DNA of 64,000 nucleotides, taken from assembly GCA_004298065.1 (NCBI GenBank), contig SCRL01000016.1:1-64000 (forward strand), given 5' to 3'. The position numbers and the translations under genes are program-made. The notes below the pieces were generated by a model. The model saw nothing but the letters and a program-made list of their open reading frames with translations. It was not told the DNA's origin and made no database searches. Numbering within the stretch: the stretch's first letter is position 1; each line of letters begins with the position of its first letter. Of this stretch, positions 7,820 to 15,595 are shown piece after piece. Origin of the DNA: Gammaproteobacteria bacterium (lineage in GTDB: Bacteria > Pseudomonadota > Gammaproteobacteria > Acidiferrobacterales > Sulfurifustaceae).

Positions 7820-8520
7820 GGTTTTGCTCCTTCGGAAGAATCCAGTTCGCGGCTCCACGACAGGCCGTTGACGTAGATGCCCAGCGGGTTCTTGCGCAGG
7901 CGTTCTTCGGTGCGCGGCGGCTGGAGCACGATGGACACCACCGCCGTCCACCGCTCCAGACCCGCTGCGGCGCCGTTGACGTAGCGCCGTTCCGTCCAGC
8001 GCACGTTGAAAGACGTGTCGCTGGCGCGCACGACGCTGGCGATCTGCACCGTCACCGATTCCTTGCCGATGCGCGCGAACGGGTCGTTGACCCGCGCGTA
8101 ATCGTTGAGCACGGCTGCGCCTTTGTCGGTCGTGTAGTCGTAGGCGTCCAGCCAGTTCTGCCGGACGACGATGGGGTCGATGGACAGCGAGCGCACCAGC
8201 GTCACGAAGCGCGCGATGTGGTGCGCCGTCTGCGCATCGCCCGGCCGGTACGGCGTGGCGGCTTCGCCCACGGCGCGCACCTGGCCCGCGTTGTCCACCT
8301 CCACGACGTAGGGCGTCACGATGGACTGCGCCGAGCGCCACACCAGGCCGCCCGCCATCAGCAGCGCGAGCGTCAGGCAGCCGAAGGCCATCAGCCGCCA
8401 GTTCTTCGCCTGCACGCGCGGCGAGCCGATACGGTCGTCCCATACCTGGCCGGCGGCTTGGTACGGCGTGGCAGGTTGCGGCGTGTCGGCGTAGCGCACC
8501 TGCGGTTTCTTGAATCGCAT
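7816..8520 (-). CDS. trbF: TrbF, VirB8-like inner-membrane assembly protein
   Basis: This 234-residue protein has one N-terminal membrane helix (LMAFGCLTLALLMAGGLVW, about 43-61). A periplasmic NTF2-like domain follows, with YVVEVDNAGQVRAVGEA, RFVTLVRSLSIDPIVVRQNW and FNVRWTERRYVNGA. This is the VirB8/TrbF family, the assembly hub of type IV secretion systems. It starts 12 bp after the trbL stop and overlaps trbG by 4 bp, as is normal for these operons. Confidence 0.9.
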   Translation of the reverse strand: MRFKKPQVRYADTPQPATPYQAAGQVWDDRIGSPRVQAKNWRLMAFGCLTLALLMAGGLVWRSAQSIVTPYVVEVDNAGQVRAVGEAATPYRPGDAQTAHHIARFVTLVRSLSIDPIVVRQNWLDAYDYTTDKGAAVLNDYARVNDPFARIGKESVTVQIASVVRASDTSFNVRWTERRYVNGAAAGLERWTAVVSIVLQPPRTEERLRKNPLGIYVNGLSWSRELDSSEGAKP

Positions 8521-8532
8521 GGTCAGTTCTCC

Positions 8533-9903
8533 TTATGAATCGGAATCGCGCAGGCTCGGCCCTTGGCCGGAGCCGCCGCCATCGCCACCGCGCAGCGTGT
8601 GGGCGGTGGTGGTCGCGGCATGGGTGAGTTGCTGGCGGCGTTGCAGCCGCTTGGCCCAAGCGGGCTGCTCGGGCGTCTGCGCAGCGGCAGCGCCTGTGGG
8701 GGCTTCGGTGGTGGCAGCCTGGCCGGCTGACGCGCCAGCGTCGCCGTTCCAGCCCGCGCGGAACGGCGCGGCCATGCGCTGCCCGGCAGCGGAAGCGCGG
8801 GATGTGGCAGCGCGTCCGGCAGACTGCGCGCCGGTCTTGGCGACGTTGCCCAAGCCGGCCATCGCACCCTTGGCACCGCCGCCTGCTGCTGCGGAACCGG
8901 CCTGGAACGCCGACTTCGCGCTGCCAGCCGCCGACGTGGCGGCACGCGCGCCGCTGCCGGCCAGCTTGGCGACGGCCGGGGCCATGCGGGCACCAGCGGC
9001 CACCGCACCGCCCACGCCCGTCGCGGCAGCACCGACAGCCACCGCCGTTCCGGCTGCGCCGACAGCGGCACCGGCCATTGCGCCCGCGCCGAGCTGGGGC
9101 GCACCGGACACGAGGCCCGTGGCGATACCAGGGCCGAAGATCCCGAGCGCCAGCAAGGTGAGCGAGGCCAGCATGATGACCAGCGCGTGGTCGATATTCG
9201 GCTCGGCGGGATGGACTTGGAACTGCGAGAACAGGCCCGAGCCGATGCCGACGATCACGGCCAGCACCAGCACCTTGATGCCGGCGGCCACGACATTGCC
9301 CAGCACCTTCTCGGCGAGAAAGCTGGTCTTGTTCCACAGCGCGAACGGCACCAGCACGAACCCCGCGAGCGTGGTCAGCTTGAACTCGATCAGCGTGATG
9401 AAAAGCTGGATTGCCAAGACAAAGAAGCACAGCACCACGACCAGCCACGCGAGGAACATCACCACGATGGGATCGAGATTGGCGAACACCTCGGGAAAGC
9501 CCGCCATCTCGCCGATCTGCTCCAGAATCGGCGCCCCGGCGTCGATGCCGGTCTTGGCAAGCCGGCCCGGCTGCAAGAAGTTCTCCATCGTGATGGCCGA
9601 GCCGGTGGCGGTGATGCCCAATCCCGCGAACGAGCGGAACACGATGCTGGCCAGCCAGTTGAAGTTGTTGAGGATGTAGGCGAAGGCACCGACGTAGAGC
9701 ACCTTGCGCAGCAGCTTGGCGATTACGTCATCGCCTTGGCCGGTGGCGTGGCTCATGGCCCAATACAGGCCGGCGATCGTCATGTCGATGACGATCAGCG
9801 TGGCCGTTAGGAACGCCACTTCGCCACGCAGCAGCCCGAAACCCGAGTCGATGTAGGTGGCGAAGGTGTTGAGAAACTGGTCGATGATGGTCACGTCATT
9901 CAT
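8533..9903 (-). CDS. trbL: TrbL, VirB6-like polytopic membrane protein
   Basis: The protein has 456 residues. The first 240 or so carry several membrane helices (for example VAFLTATLIVIDMTIAGLYW, VVMFLAWLVVVLCFFVLAI and FVLVPFALWN), ending with VIMLASLTLLALGIFGPGIATG. The last third is a long Ala/Gly-rich, low-complexity cytoplasmic tail. VirB6/TrbL proteins form the inner-membrane channel. The start MNDVTIIDQFL at 9903 overlaps the trbK stop by 4 bp. Confidence 0.9.
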   Translation of the reverse strand: MNDVTIIDQFLNTFATYIDSGFGLLRGEVAFLTATLIVIDMTIAGLYWAMSHATGQGDDVIAKLLRKVLYVGAFAYILNNFNWLASIVFRSFAGLGITATGSAITMENFLQPGRLAKTGIDAGAPILEQIGEMAGFPEVFANLDPIVVMFLAWLVVVLCFFVLAIQLFITLIEFKLTTLAGFVLVPFALWNKTSFLAEKVLGNVVAAGIKVLVLAVIVGIGSGLFSQFQVHPAEPNIDHALVIMLASLTLLALGIFGPGIATGLVSGAPQLGAGAMAGAAVGAAGTAVAVGAAATGVGGAVAAGARMAPAVAKLAGSGARAATSAAGSAKSAFQAGSAAAGGGAKGAMAGLGNVAKTGAQSAGRAATSRASAAGQRMAAPFRAGWNGDAGASAGQAATTEAPTGAAAAQTPEQPAWAKRLQRRQQLTHAATTTAHTLRGGDGGGSGQGPSLRDSDS

Positions 9904-10226
9904 GGCGCGTCCTCCGGGGCGGGCAATGCCGGCGCGGTGCCATCGGCCGGTTCCTCGAAGCTGGGCGGGATCGGCGGCAGGTCGGCCAGCGTCCGGTATT
10001 CATCCGGCCCGGCCTCGCCGGAAAAGAAGCGCCGCCGGAAGGCTTCGGCGGCGGCGCGGCAAGCGTCCTCGCCCGTGGCCTGCCGGTCGGTCGTGCATTG
10101 CGCGCGCAACGCCTTGAGCCGCCCAGGGTCGGCCGCCAGGGCATCGGCAAGGTTGCCGGTCGGCTGCTCGCCGCAAGCGGCCAGCAGCACCAGCACCGGA
10201 ATAGACAGGGCGAGGACGCATTGCAT
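9900..10226 (-). CDS. trbK: TrbK-like entry-exclusion lipoprotein
   Basis: This is a small lipoprotein of 108 residues with signal and lipobox VLVLLAAC (Cys18). A conserved block ADPGRLKALRAQC...CRAAAEAFRRRFF follows, then a Pro-rich tail. The gene lies between trbJ and trbL, the place of trbK in IncP and Tn4371-like systems, where it blocks entry of a second copy of the same element. A second, shorter protein with the same LKxLRxQC-TDR-C block is encoded at 17843-18121. The two Cys residues of the block may form a disulfide. Confidence 0.8.
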   Translation of the reverse strand: MQCVLALSIPVLVLLAACGEQPTGNLADALAADPGRLKALRAQCTTDRQATGEDACRAAAEAFRRRFFSGEAGPDEYRTLADLPPIPPSFEEPADGTAPALPAPEDAP

Positions 10227-10238
10227 GACGGCCTCCTG

Positions 10239-10964
10239 TCAGTCGCGGTAGAAGTTGACGGACTGCGGCGTGTACGGCGTGCCTTCCCCGAGGAAGCGCC
10301 GCCGCACTTCGCGGGCGCGCTCGGTGGCCGCCGCCTGCCGCGCCAGTTCCAGCGAGGCCGCCCGGTCTTGCGTGATCTGGAGCCGCTGCGACTGGATCGA
10401 CTGCTTGGCCTGCAAGGCAAGCAACTGGTTCATGGCCTGCATCGCCTGCAACGCGCCTTCGGCCGACTGGCTCTTGCCCACGAGGTCGGCCAGCACGCTT
10501 TCGTCTTCACCCAGGTTCTGCGACACCTGCGCCTGCATCTGCATGGTGGTCTGCAAGCCGTTGAGCGTGTTCTTCCACCGCTCCTGGGCGTCGCGGTACA
10601 TCTGGTCGCCGCTGGCGGTGGCGGCGTACTGCTCCGGGTACAGGCGTGCAAACTCCCGATCCAGATTCGTCACGTCGTAGGCCAAGCCTCGGGCCTGTGC
10701 GATCAGCCGCTCGGTGGTCGCCAGGTTGGCGCGCAACTGGCCGACCACGCTGGATGGAAGGCTGGCGAGGTTGCGCGCCTGATTCATCAGCATTTGCGCT
10801 TCGTTCTGGAGCTGGCGAATCTGGTTGTTGATCTGCTCCAGCGTGCGGATCGCGGTCATCGTGTTCTGCACGAGGTTGGTGGGGTCGATCACGACCCATT
10901 GCGCATGGGCGGTGGCGGTGCAAAGCATGGCCGCGATGGCAGCGGCGAGAAGGCGCTTCTTCAT
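10239..10964 (-). CDS. trbJ: TrbJ, VirB5-like pilus-associated protein
   Basis: This 241-residue protein has a clear signal peptide (MKKRLLAAAIAAMLCTATAHA, cut near residue 21). The rest is almost all helical, with heptad-like stretches (TLEQINNQIRQLQNEAQMLM, QAMQAMNQLLALQAKQS), as in VirB5/TrbJ minor pilins. The ATG at 10964 is preferred over longer forms because it starts the signal peptide. It overlaps the end of trbE by 4 bp. Confidence 0.88.
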   Translation of the reverse strand: MKKRLLAAAIAAMLCTATAHAQWVVIDPTNLVQNTMTAIRTLEQINNQIRQLQNEAQMLMNQARNLASLPSSVVGQLRANLATTERLIAQARGLAYDVTNLDREFARLYPEQYAATASGDQMYRDAQERWKNTLNGLQTTMQMQAQVSQNLGEDESVLADLVGKSQSAEGALQAMQAMNQLLALQAKQSIQSQRLQITQDRAASLELARQAAATERAREVRRRFLGEGTPYTPQSVNFYRD

Positions 10965-13420
10965 GACAGGTTCTCTTGTGGGTGGTCGGTGGTACGGAAG
11001 GAACCCGGCGCGAGGCCGGGGAACGAGGGCAGCAGGTCGGCCGCCCAATCGAGGCCGCGATGGCGCAGCCAGGCGCCCGCGAAACCGGGGGTGCCGGCGT
11101 CCAGCAGCACGCGGTCTATGTCACGCTGGTCTTGCGGCGTGGAAGCGCCCGCAAAGGCCAGCGTCGCCGGGCCCAGGTCGAGGTCGAACAGGCGGTTGCC
11201 GAGGCGGGATTGGTAGTAGTAGTCGCGCTTGGGCTGTGCGGTGGCGACGATTTCGATCTGCCGCGAGTTCAGGCCAAAGCCCTCGTAGATCGTGCGAATC
11301 TGCGGCTCGGTCGCCTGCGGGTTCGGCAGGAAGATGCGGCTTGCGCAGCTTTCGATGATCGCGGGCGCGATGCTCGAATCCTTGATGTCGGCAAGGCTCT
11401 GCGTGGCGAAGATCACCGACACGTTTTTCTTGCGCAGCGTCTTGAGCCACTGGCGGATGCGTGCCGCAAACACCGGATCATCGAGGAACAGCCATGCTTC
11501 ATCGAGGATCAGCAGCGTGGGCGCACCGTCAAAGCGTTCGTCAAAGCGCGCAAAGAGGTAATGCAGCACGGCCATGACGGCGGCCTTGCTGTGCATCAGC
11601 TCCTCCATCTCGAAGCCCTGCACGTCGGCCATGCCCAGCCGGTCGTGGTCGGCGTCCAGCAACTTGCCGTGCGCGCCGCCCAGCACATAAGGCGCGAGCG
11701 CCTGGCGCAGCGCGTTGGACTGCAACAGCACTGACAGCCCGGTCATGGTGCGCTGCTCCACCGGCGCACCGGCGAGGCTGCCGAGTGCCGACCAGATGGC
11801 GGCCTTCTCGTCGGGGCCGACGGCTACGCCTTCGTGCAGCAAGCGGCCTTCGATCCATTCGGCGGCCCAGGTGCGGTAGCCCTCGTGGTCGATGCGGGCC
11901 AAAGGCTGGAAGGCGATTTCTCCATCCGTGCCCAGGTCGTAGTGCTCGCCGCCCAGCCCGAGGATCGTGGCGCGCATGGAACGCCCCATGTCGAAGGCGA
12001 AGATGCGCGAGCCGGGGTAGCGGCGGAACTGCATCGCCAGTGTGGCGAGCAAGACCGATTTGCCCATGCCGGTCGGGCCGGCGACCAGCGTGTGGCCCAC
12101 GTCGCCGATGTGCGTCACCAGCCGGAACGGCGTCGCGCCATCGGTGCGGGTGACGATCAGCGGCGGGCCGTCGAGGTGGTCGTTCTTCTCCGGCCCGGCC
12201 CACACCGCCGACACCGGCATCATGTGGGCCAGGTTCAGCGTCGAGACGATGGGCTGGCGCACATTGGCGTAGGCGTTTCCGGGGAGCGAGGACAGCCACG
12301 CATCCACGGCATTGAGCGTTTCGGGGATGGTCACGAACCCGCGCCCCTGAATGACGCGCTCCACCATGCGCAGCTTCTCGTCGGCTGCGCCGGCGTCCTC
12401 GTCCATGACGGTGACGGTCGCCGTCAGGTAGCCGAAGGCGACTTGATCGCTGCCCAGCTCCTGCAAGGCGGCATCGGCATCGGCGGCCTTGTTGTTCGCA
12501 TCGGTATCGACCAGCGGGCTTTCCTGCTGGAAGATCGTTTCGCGCAGCAGCGCGATGACGTTCTTGCGCTTGGCGAACCACTGGCGGCGCAGGCGTCCCA
12601 ATTCCCGTTCCGCCTCGGATTTGTCGAGGCACAGAAAGCGCGTACTCCAGCGATACCCAAACCCCAGGCGGTTGAGATCGTCCAGAATCCCCGGCCAGGT
12701 CGAGGTCGGGAAACCGCGCACCGACACCACGCGCAGGTGCTGGTCGCCCAGCATGGGTGCCAGGCCGCCGACCAGTGGCGAGTCGGTCAGCAGCGCGTCG
12801 ATGTGGAACGGCACTTCGGGCACGCCCACGCGATAGCGTCGCGTCGAGATGGTCGCGTGCAGGTACGTCAGCGTCTGGCTGTCGTCCAGCCAGGCGATTT
12901 CCGGCATGACGCCATCGAGCAGGTCAAAGATGCGATCCGTCTCCGCCACGAAGGCCGTCAGGCGCTCGCGCCAGTCCACGCCCTCGGTGGGACGGTTCTC
13001 GTACAGCATCCCCGCCGCGCGGGCGCGCGATTCCTCGGGCGGCAGGTACACCAACGTCAGGTGATAGCCGCTCTCGAAGTGGTTGCCTGATTCCTCGAAC
13101 GCTGCACGGCGTTCTTCGTCCACCAGCCACGACAGCGCCTCGGGAAACTCGGAGTGCGGGTAGTCGGCGGCGGCGCGGCGCTCGGCCTCGATGAACAGCG
13201 CCCAGCCCGAACCCAGCCGGCGCAGCGCGTTGTTCAAACGCGCCGACGTGGCGATCAGCTCGCCTTGCGTGGCGCTGTCGAGGTCAGGCCCGCGAAACCG
13301 TGCCGTGCGCTGGAAACTGCCGTCCTTGTTCAAGACGACACCCGGCGCGACCAGCCCGGCCCAGGGCAGCCAGTCGGCAAGCAAGGCCGGGCGCTGGCGG
13401 TATTCGGCGAGGTTCAGCAT
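10961..13420 (-). CDS. trbE: TrbE, VirB4-like ATPase
   Basis: The protein has 819 residues. The N-terminal CagE/TrbE domain begins MLNLAEYRQRPALLADWLPWA. The C-terminal ATPase has Walker A VAGPTGMGKSVLLATL (near 447), a Walker B region TLLILDEAWLFLDD and the motif FATQSLADI. VirB4 ATPases power pilus assembly and substrate transfer at the inner membrane. The length is normal for TrbE. It follows trbD by 12 bp. Confidence 0.93.
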   Translation of the reverse strand: MLNLAEYRQRPALLADWLPWAGLVAPGVVLNKDGSFQRTARFRGPDLDSATQGELIATSARLNNALRRLGSGWALFIEAERRAAADYPHSEFPEALSWLVDEERRAAFEESGNHFESGYHLTLVYLPPEESRARAAGMLYENRPTEGVDWRERLTAFVAETDRIFDLLDGVMPEIAWLDDSQTLTYLHATISTRRYRVGVPEVPFHIDALLTDSPLVGGLAPMLGDQHLRVVSVRGFPTSTWPGILDDLNRLGFGYRWSTRFLCLDKSEAERELGRLRRQWFAKRKNVIALLRETIFQQESPLVDTDANNKAADADAALQELGSDQVAFGYLTATVTVMDEDAGAADEKLRMVERVIQGRGFVTIPETLNAVDAWLSSLPGNAYANVRQPIVSTLNLAHMMPVSAVWAGPEKNDHLDGPPLIVTRTDGATPFRLVTHIGDVGHTLVAGPTGMGKSVLLATLAMQFRRYPGSRIFAFDMGRSMRATILGLGGEHYDLGTDGEIAFQPLARIDHEGYRTWAAEWIEGRLLHEGVAVGPDEKAAIWSALGSLAGAPVEQRTMTGLSVLLQSNALRQALAPYVLGGAHGKLLDADHDRLGMADVQGFEMEELMHSKAAVMAVLHYLFARFDERFDGAPTLLILDEAWLFLDDPVFAARIRQWLKTLRKKNVSVIFATQSLADIKDSSIAPAIIESCASRIFLPNPQATEPQIRTIYEGFGLNSRQIEIVATAQPKRDYYYQSRLGNRLFDLDLGPATLAFAGASTPQDQRDIDRVLLDAGTPGFAGAWLRHRGLDWAADLLPSFPGLAPGSFRTTDHPQENLS

Positions 13421-13432
13421 GGCGGCGTCCCC

Positions 13433-13705
13433 TCACACGTCCAGCAACGGGCGGTGCTTGATGTGCCGGGCGAACACGGCCATGAACTGCGGATCGACGC
13501 GCGCACCCCACACCGCCAGCGAATGGCCGACGATCCAGAGCACCACGCCAGGAATCCACAGTTGCAGACCCAGCCCGACGGCGGCGGCCAGCGTGCCGTT
13601 GGCAATCGCCACGGTGCGCGGTGCGCCGCCCAGCAAGATCGGCTCGGTGAGCGAGCGGTGCAAAGGCACCTCGAACCCTGCCGCGAAGCTATCCGGGCCG
13701 CTCAT
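13433..13705 (-). CDS. trbD: TrbD, VirB3-like membrane protein
   Basis: This 90-residue protein starts MSGPDSFAAGFEVPLHRSLTEPILLGGAPR, typical of VirB3/TrbD. Two close hydrophobic segments follow (VAIANGTLAAAVGLGLQLW and IPGVVLWIVGHSLAVW). It works beside the VirB4 ATPase, to which it is fused in some systems. Its start overlaps the trbC stop by 4 bp. Confidence 0.88.
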   Translation of the reverse strand: MSGPDSFAAGFEVPLHRSLTEPILLGGAPRTVAIANGTLAAAVGLGLQLWIPGVVLWIVGHSLAVWGARVDPQFMAVFARHIKHRPLLDV

Positions 13706-14085
13706 ACGACAGCCCCGCCGGAGAAGCTGAAGAACGACAGGAAGAACGAGGACGCAGCGAAGGCGATGCTCAAGCCGAACACGATCTGGATCAGCTTGCG
13801 GAAGCCGCCCGACGTGTCGCCGAACGCGAGCGCGAGGCCCGTGGCGATGATGATGATGACCGCGACGATGCGCGCCACCGGCCCCTGGATGGATTCGAGG
13901 ATGGATTGCAGCGGGCCTTCCCACGGCATCGAGGAACCGGCGGCCTGCGCGGTTCCGGCAAGGAACAGCAGCAGCGCGGCCAGCATCAGCCCTTGCGCCG
14001 CAGGGCGGGCTAGGCTGTGCAGCCGTGCGAGGCGCAAAGCCGGATTTGCAGAAAAACGGAAAGCAGGAACGATCAGCTGCGTCAT
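13702..14085 (-). CDS. trbC: TrbC, VirB2-like pilin precursor
   Basis: The precursor has 127 residues with a long leader ending at a probable signal-peptidase site after GTAQA (about residue 48). The mature part has two hydrophobic helices (VARIVAVIIIIATGLALAFG and LIQIVFGLSIAFAASSFFL), the VirB2/TrbC pilin pattern. In IncP-type systems the pilin is cut and made circular by TraF, encoded here at 25195-25794. Start and stop overlap trbB and trbD by 4 bp. Confidence 0.88.
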   Translation of the reverse strand: MTQLIVPAFRFSANPALRLARLHSLARPAAQGLMLAALLLFLAGTAQAAGSSMPWEGPLQSILESIQGPVARIVAVIIIIATGLALAFGDTSGGFRKLIQIVFGLSIAFAASSFFLSFFSFSGGAVV

Positions 14086-15134
14086 GGCAGTTCTCCAGGT
14101 TGGTCTGGGGACGGGGAAGTCGCCGCAGCGGGTGCGGCCTCGGGAAATAGCGGCAGTTCGGGAAACGGCGCGTCCATCGCGTCCGCCAGTTGGTAGCCCA
14201 CACCGTCGAAGCCGACGACGCGGGCGATGCTCTCGATGCGGCGCTTGCGCCCGCGTCCGGCGATGTGGATCACCACGTTGACCGCCTCGGCGATCAGCGC
14301 ACGGGGCGGATTCACCGCCACTTCGAGAATCAGTTGCTCCAGGCGCAGCAGCGCGCCGAGCGCGGAGCCGGCATGGATCGTGGCGATGCCGCCGGGGTGG
14401 CCCGTGCCCCACACCTTGATGAGATCCAGCGCCTCGGGGCCGCGCACCTCGCCGACCACGACGCGATCAGGGCGCAAGCGCATGGACGAGCGCACCAGCT
14501 CGGTCATCGACACCACGCCGGAGCGCGTGCGCAGCGGAACGTGGTCGCGGGCCGCGCATTGCAGCTCCACCGTGTCTTCGAGCACCAGCACGCGGTCGCC
14601 CGTGGCAGCTATCTCGGCCAGCAGCGCGTTCGCCAAGGTCGTCTTGCCGCTGCTGGTGGCCCCGGCGATCAGGACGTTCTGGCGCTCGCGTACGGCGCGC
14701 ACCAGAAAGCCCGCCTGGGCGGCGGTCATCATTCCGTCCACGACGTACCGCTCTAGCGGGATCACGCCGATGGCGCGCTTGCGCAGCGCGAAGGCCGGCC
14801 CCGGCACGGCGGGCGGCAAGATGCCCTCAAAGCGTTCGCCCGTCTCGGGCAGCTCGGCGGACAGCAGCGGCTGGCCGCGATGCACCTCCGCGCCGACGTG
14901 AGCCGCGACCAGGCGGATGATTCGCTCACCATCGGCCTCGGGCAGCTCCACGCCCATCGGCGCGCGGCCCGACGACAAGCGATCCACCCAAAGGGTGCGG
15001 TCGGGGTTGAGCATGATTTCCACCACGTCGGGGTCTTCGAGCGCAGTGGCGATCAGCGGCCCCATTGCCGTGCGCAGCATCTGGATGCGCCGGTCGAGCG
15101 ACGTGGCGCTCATGGATTGGGGAACGGCGCTCAT
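14082..15134 (-). CDS. trbB: TrbB, VirB11-like secretion ATPase
   Basis: This 350-residue protein is of the type II/IV secretion ATPase family. It has Walker A GATSSGKTT (158-166), the Asp box VLVLEDTVELQ, Walker B-like LRPDRVVVGEVRGPEALDL and the His box HPGGIATIHAGSA. The N-terminal domain has EIMLNPDRTLWVDRL. It forms hexamers at the inner membrane and works with TrbE and TraG. All catalytic motifs are intact. It overlaps the RHH gene before it by 4 bp. Confidence 0.93.
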   Translation of the reverse strand: MSAVPQSMSATSLDRRIQMLRTAMGPLIATALEDPDVVEIMLNPDRTLWVDRLSSGRAPMGVELPEADGERIIRLVAAHVGAEVHRGQPLLSAELPETGERFEGILPPAVPGPAFALRKRAIGVIPLERYVVDGMMTAAQAGFLVRAVRERQNVLIAGATSSGKTTLANALLAEIAATGDRVLVLEDTVELQCAARDHVPLRTRSGVVSMTELVRSSMRLRPDRVVVGEVRGPEALDLIKVWGTGHPGGIATIHAGSALGALLRLEQLILEVAVNPPRALIAEAVNVVIHIAGRGRKRRIESIARVVGFDGVGYQLADAMDAPFPELPLFPEAAPAAATSPSPDQPGELP

Positions 15135-15595
15135 GACGCACGCTCCCGAGCCTGTGCTGCTGCTGCCGCGTCCTCCATTCGCATCGGGTCGGGGTGCAGT
15201 TCCTCCACCACGTCGCGCACCAGGCTGCGCCCGCGCATCAGGTGGCGGCCAAGCTGCTCGGTGAACTGCTCGAAGCGTGCTTTGCCCTGCGCGCGGGCCG
15301 CGTCTTGGTGTGCTTCGGGAACCGGCGTGCTGACGGTCAGGTAGTAGCGGATGAAGAGCGCCAGTGTCTCGATGGCAATGTTCTGGTCGCGCTCCATGCG
15401 CTCGGCCTGGCGCGACAGCCGATCAAGGCGCTTGGCAATCGCCGCCTCGCGCTGGTCGGCGGCATCGGGCGACAGCCACGATGCGAGCGCCGCCGCGACA
15501 ATGGACGACTTGGACACGCCTTTCTTGGCGGCCAGTTCATCGAGCCGCTGGGCGTGCTCGGGCTGGATAAAGAGGTTCAGGCGATAGTGGCTCAC
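15131..15595 (-). CDS. Ribbon-helix-helix (CopG-type) protein between traG and trbB
   Basis: The 154-residue protein starts with an RHH motif (YRLNLFIQPEHAQRLDELAAKKGVSKSSIVAAALASWL, about 4-42). A helical, charged remainder follows, with QAERMERDQNIAIETLALFIRYYL. Proteins of this type sit at this place in Tn4371-like elements and may regulate the transfer operon. Its start overlaps the traG stop by 4 bp and its stop overlaps trbB, so it is translated as part of the operon. Autoregulation is likely for the family but not shown here. Confidence 0.8.
   Translation of the reverse strand: MSHYRLNLFIQPEHAQRLDELAAKKGVSKSSIVAAALASWLSPDAADQREAAIAKRLDRLSRQAERMERDQNIAIETLALFIRYYLTVSTPVPEAHQDAARAQGKARFEQFTEQLGRHLMRGRSLVRDVVEELHPDPMRMEDAAAAAQARERAS

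Noticed and set aside
8510-9679. 389-codon plus-strand frame
   Set aside because: It is the antisense of the Ala/Gly-rich trbL gene and has a low-complexity product; trbL has family motifs and operon overlaps.
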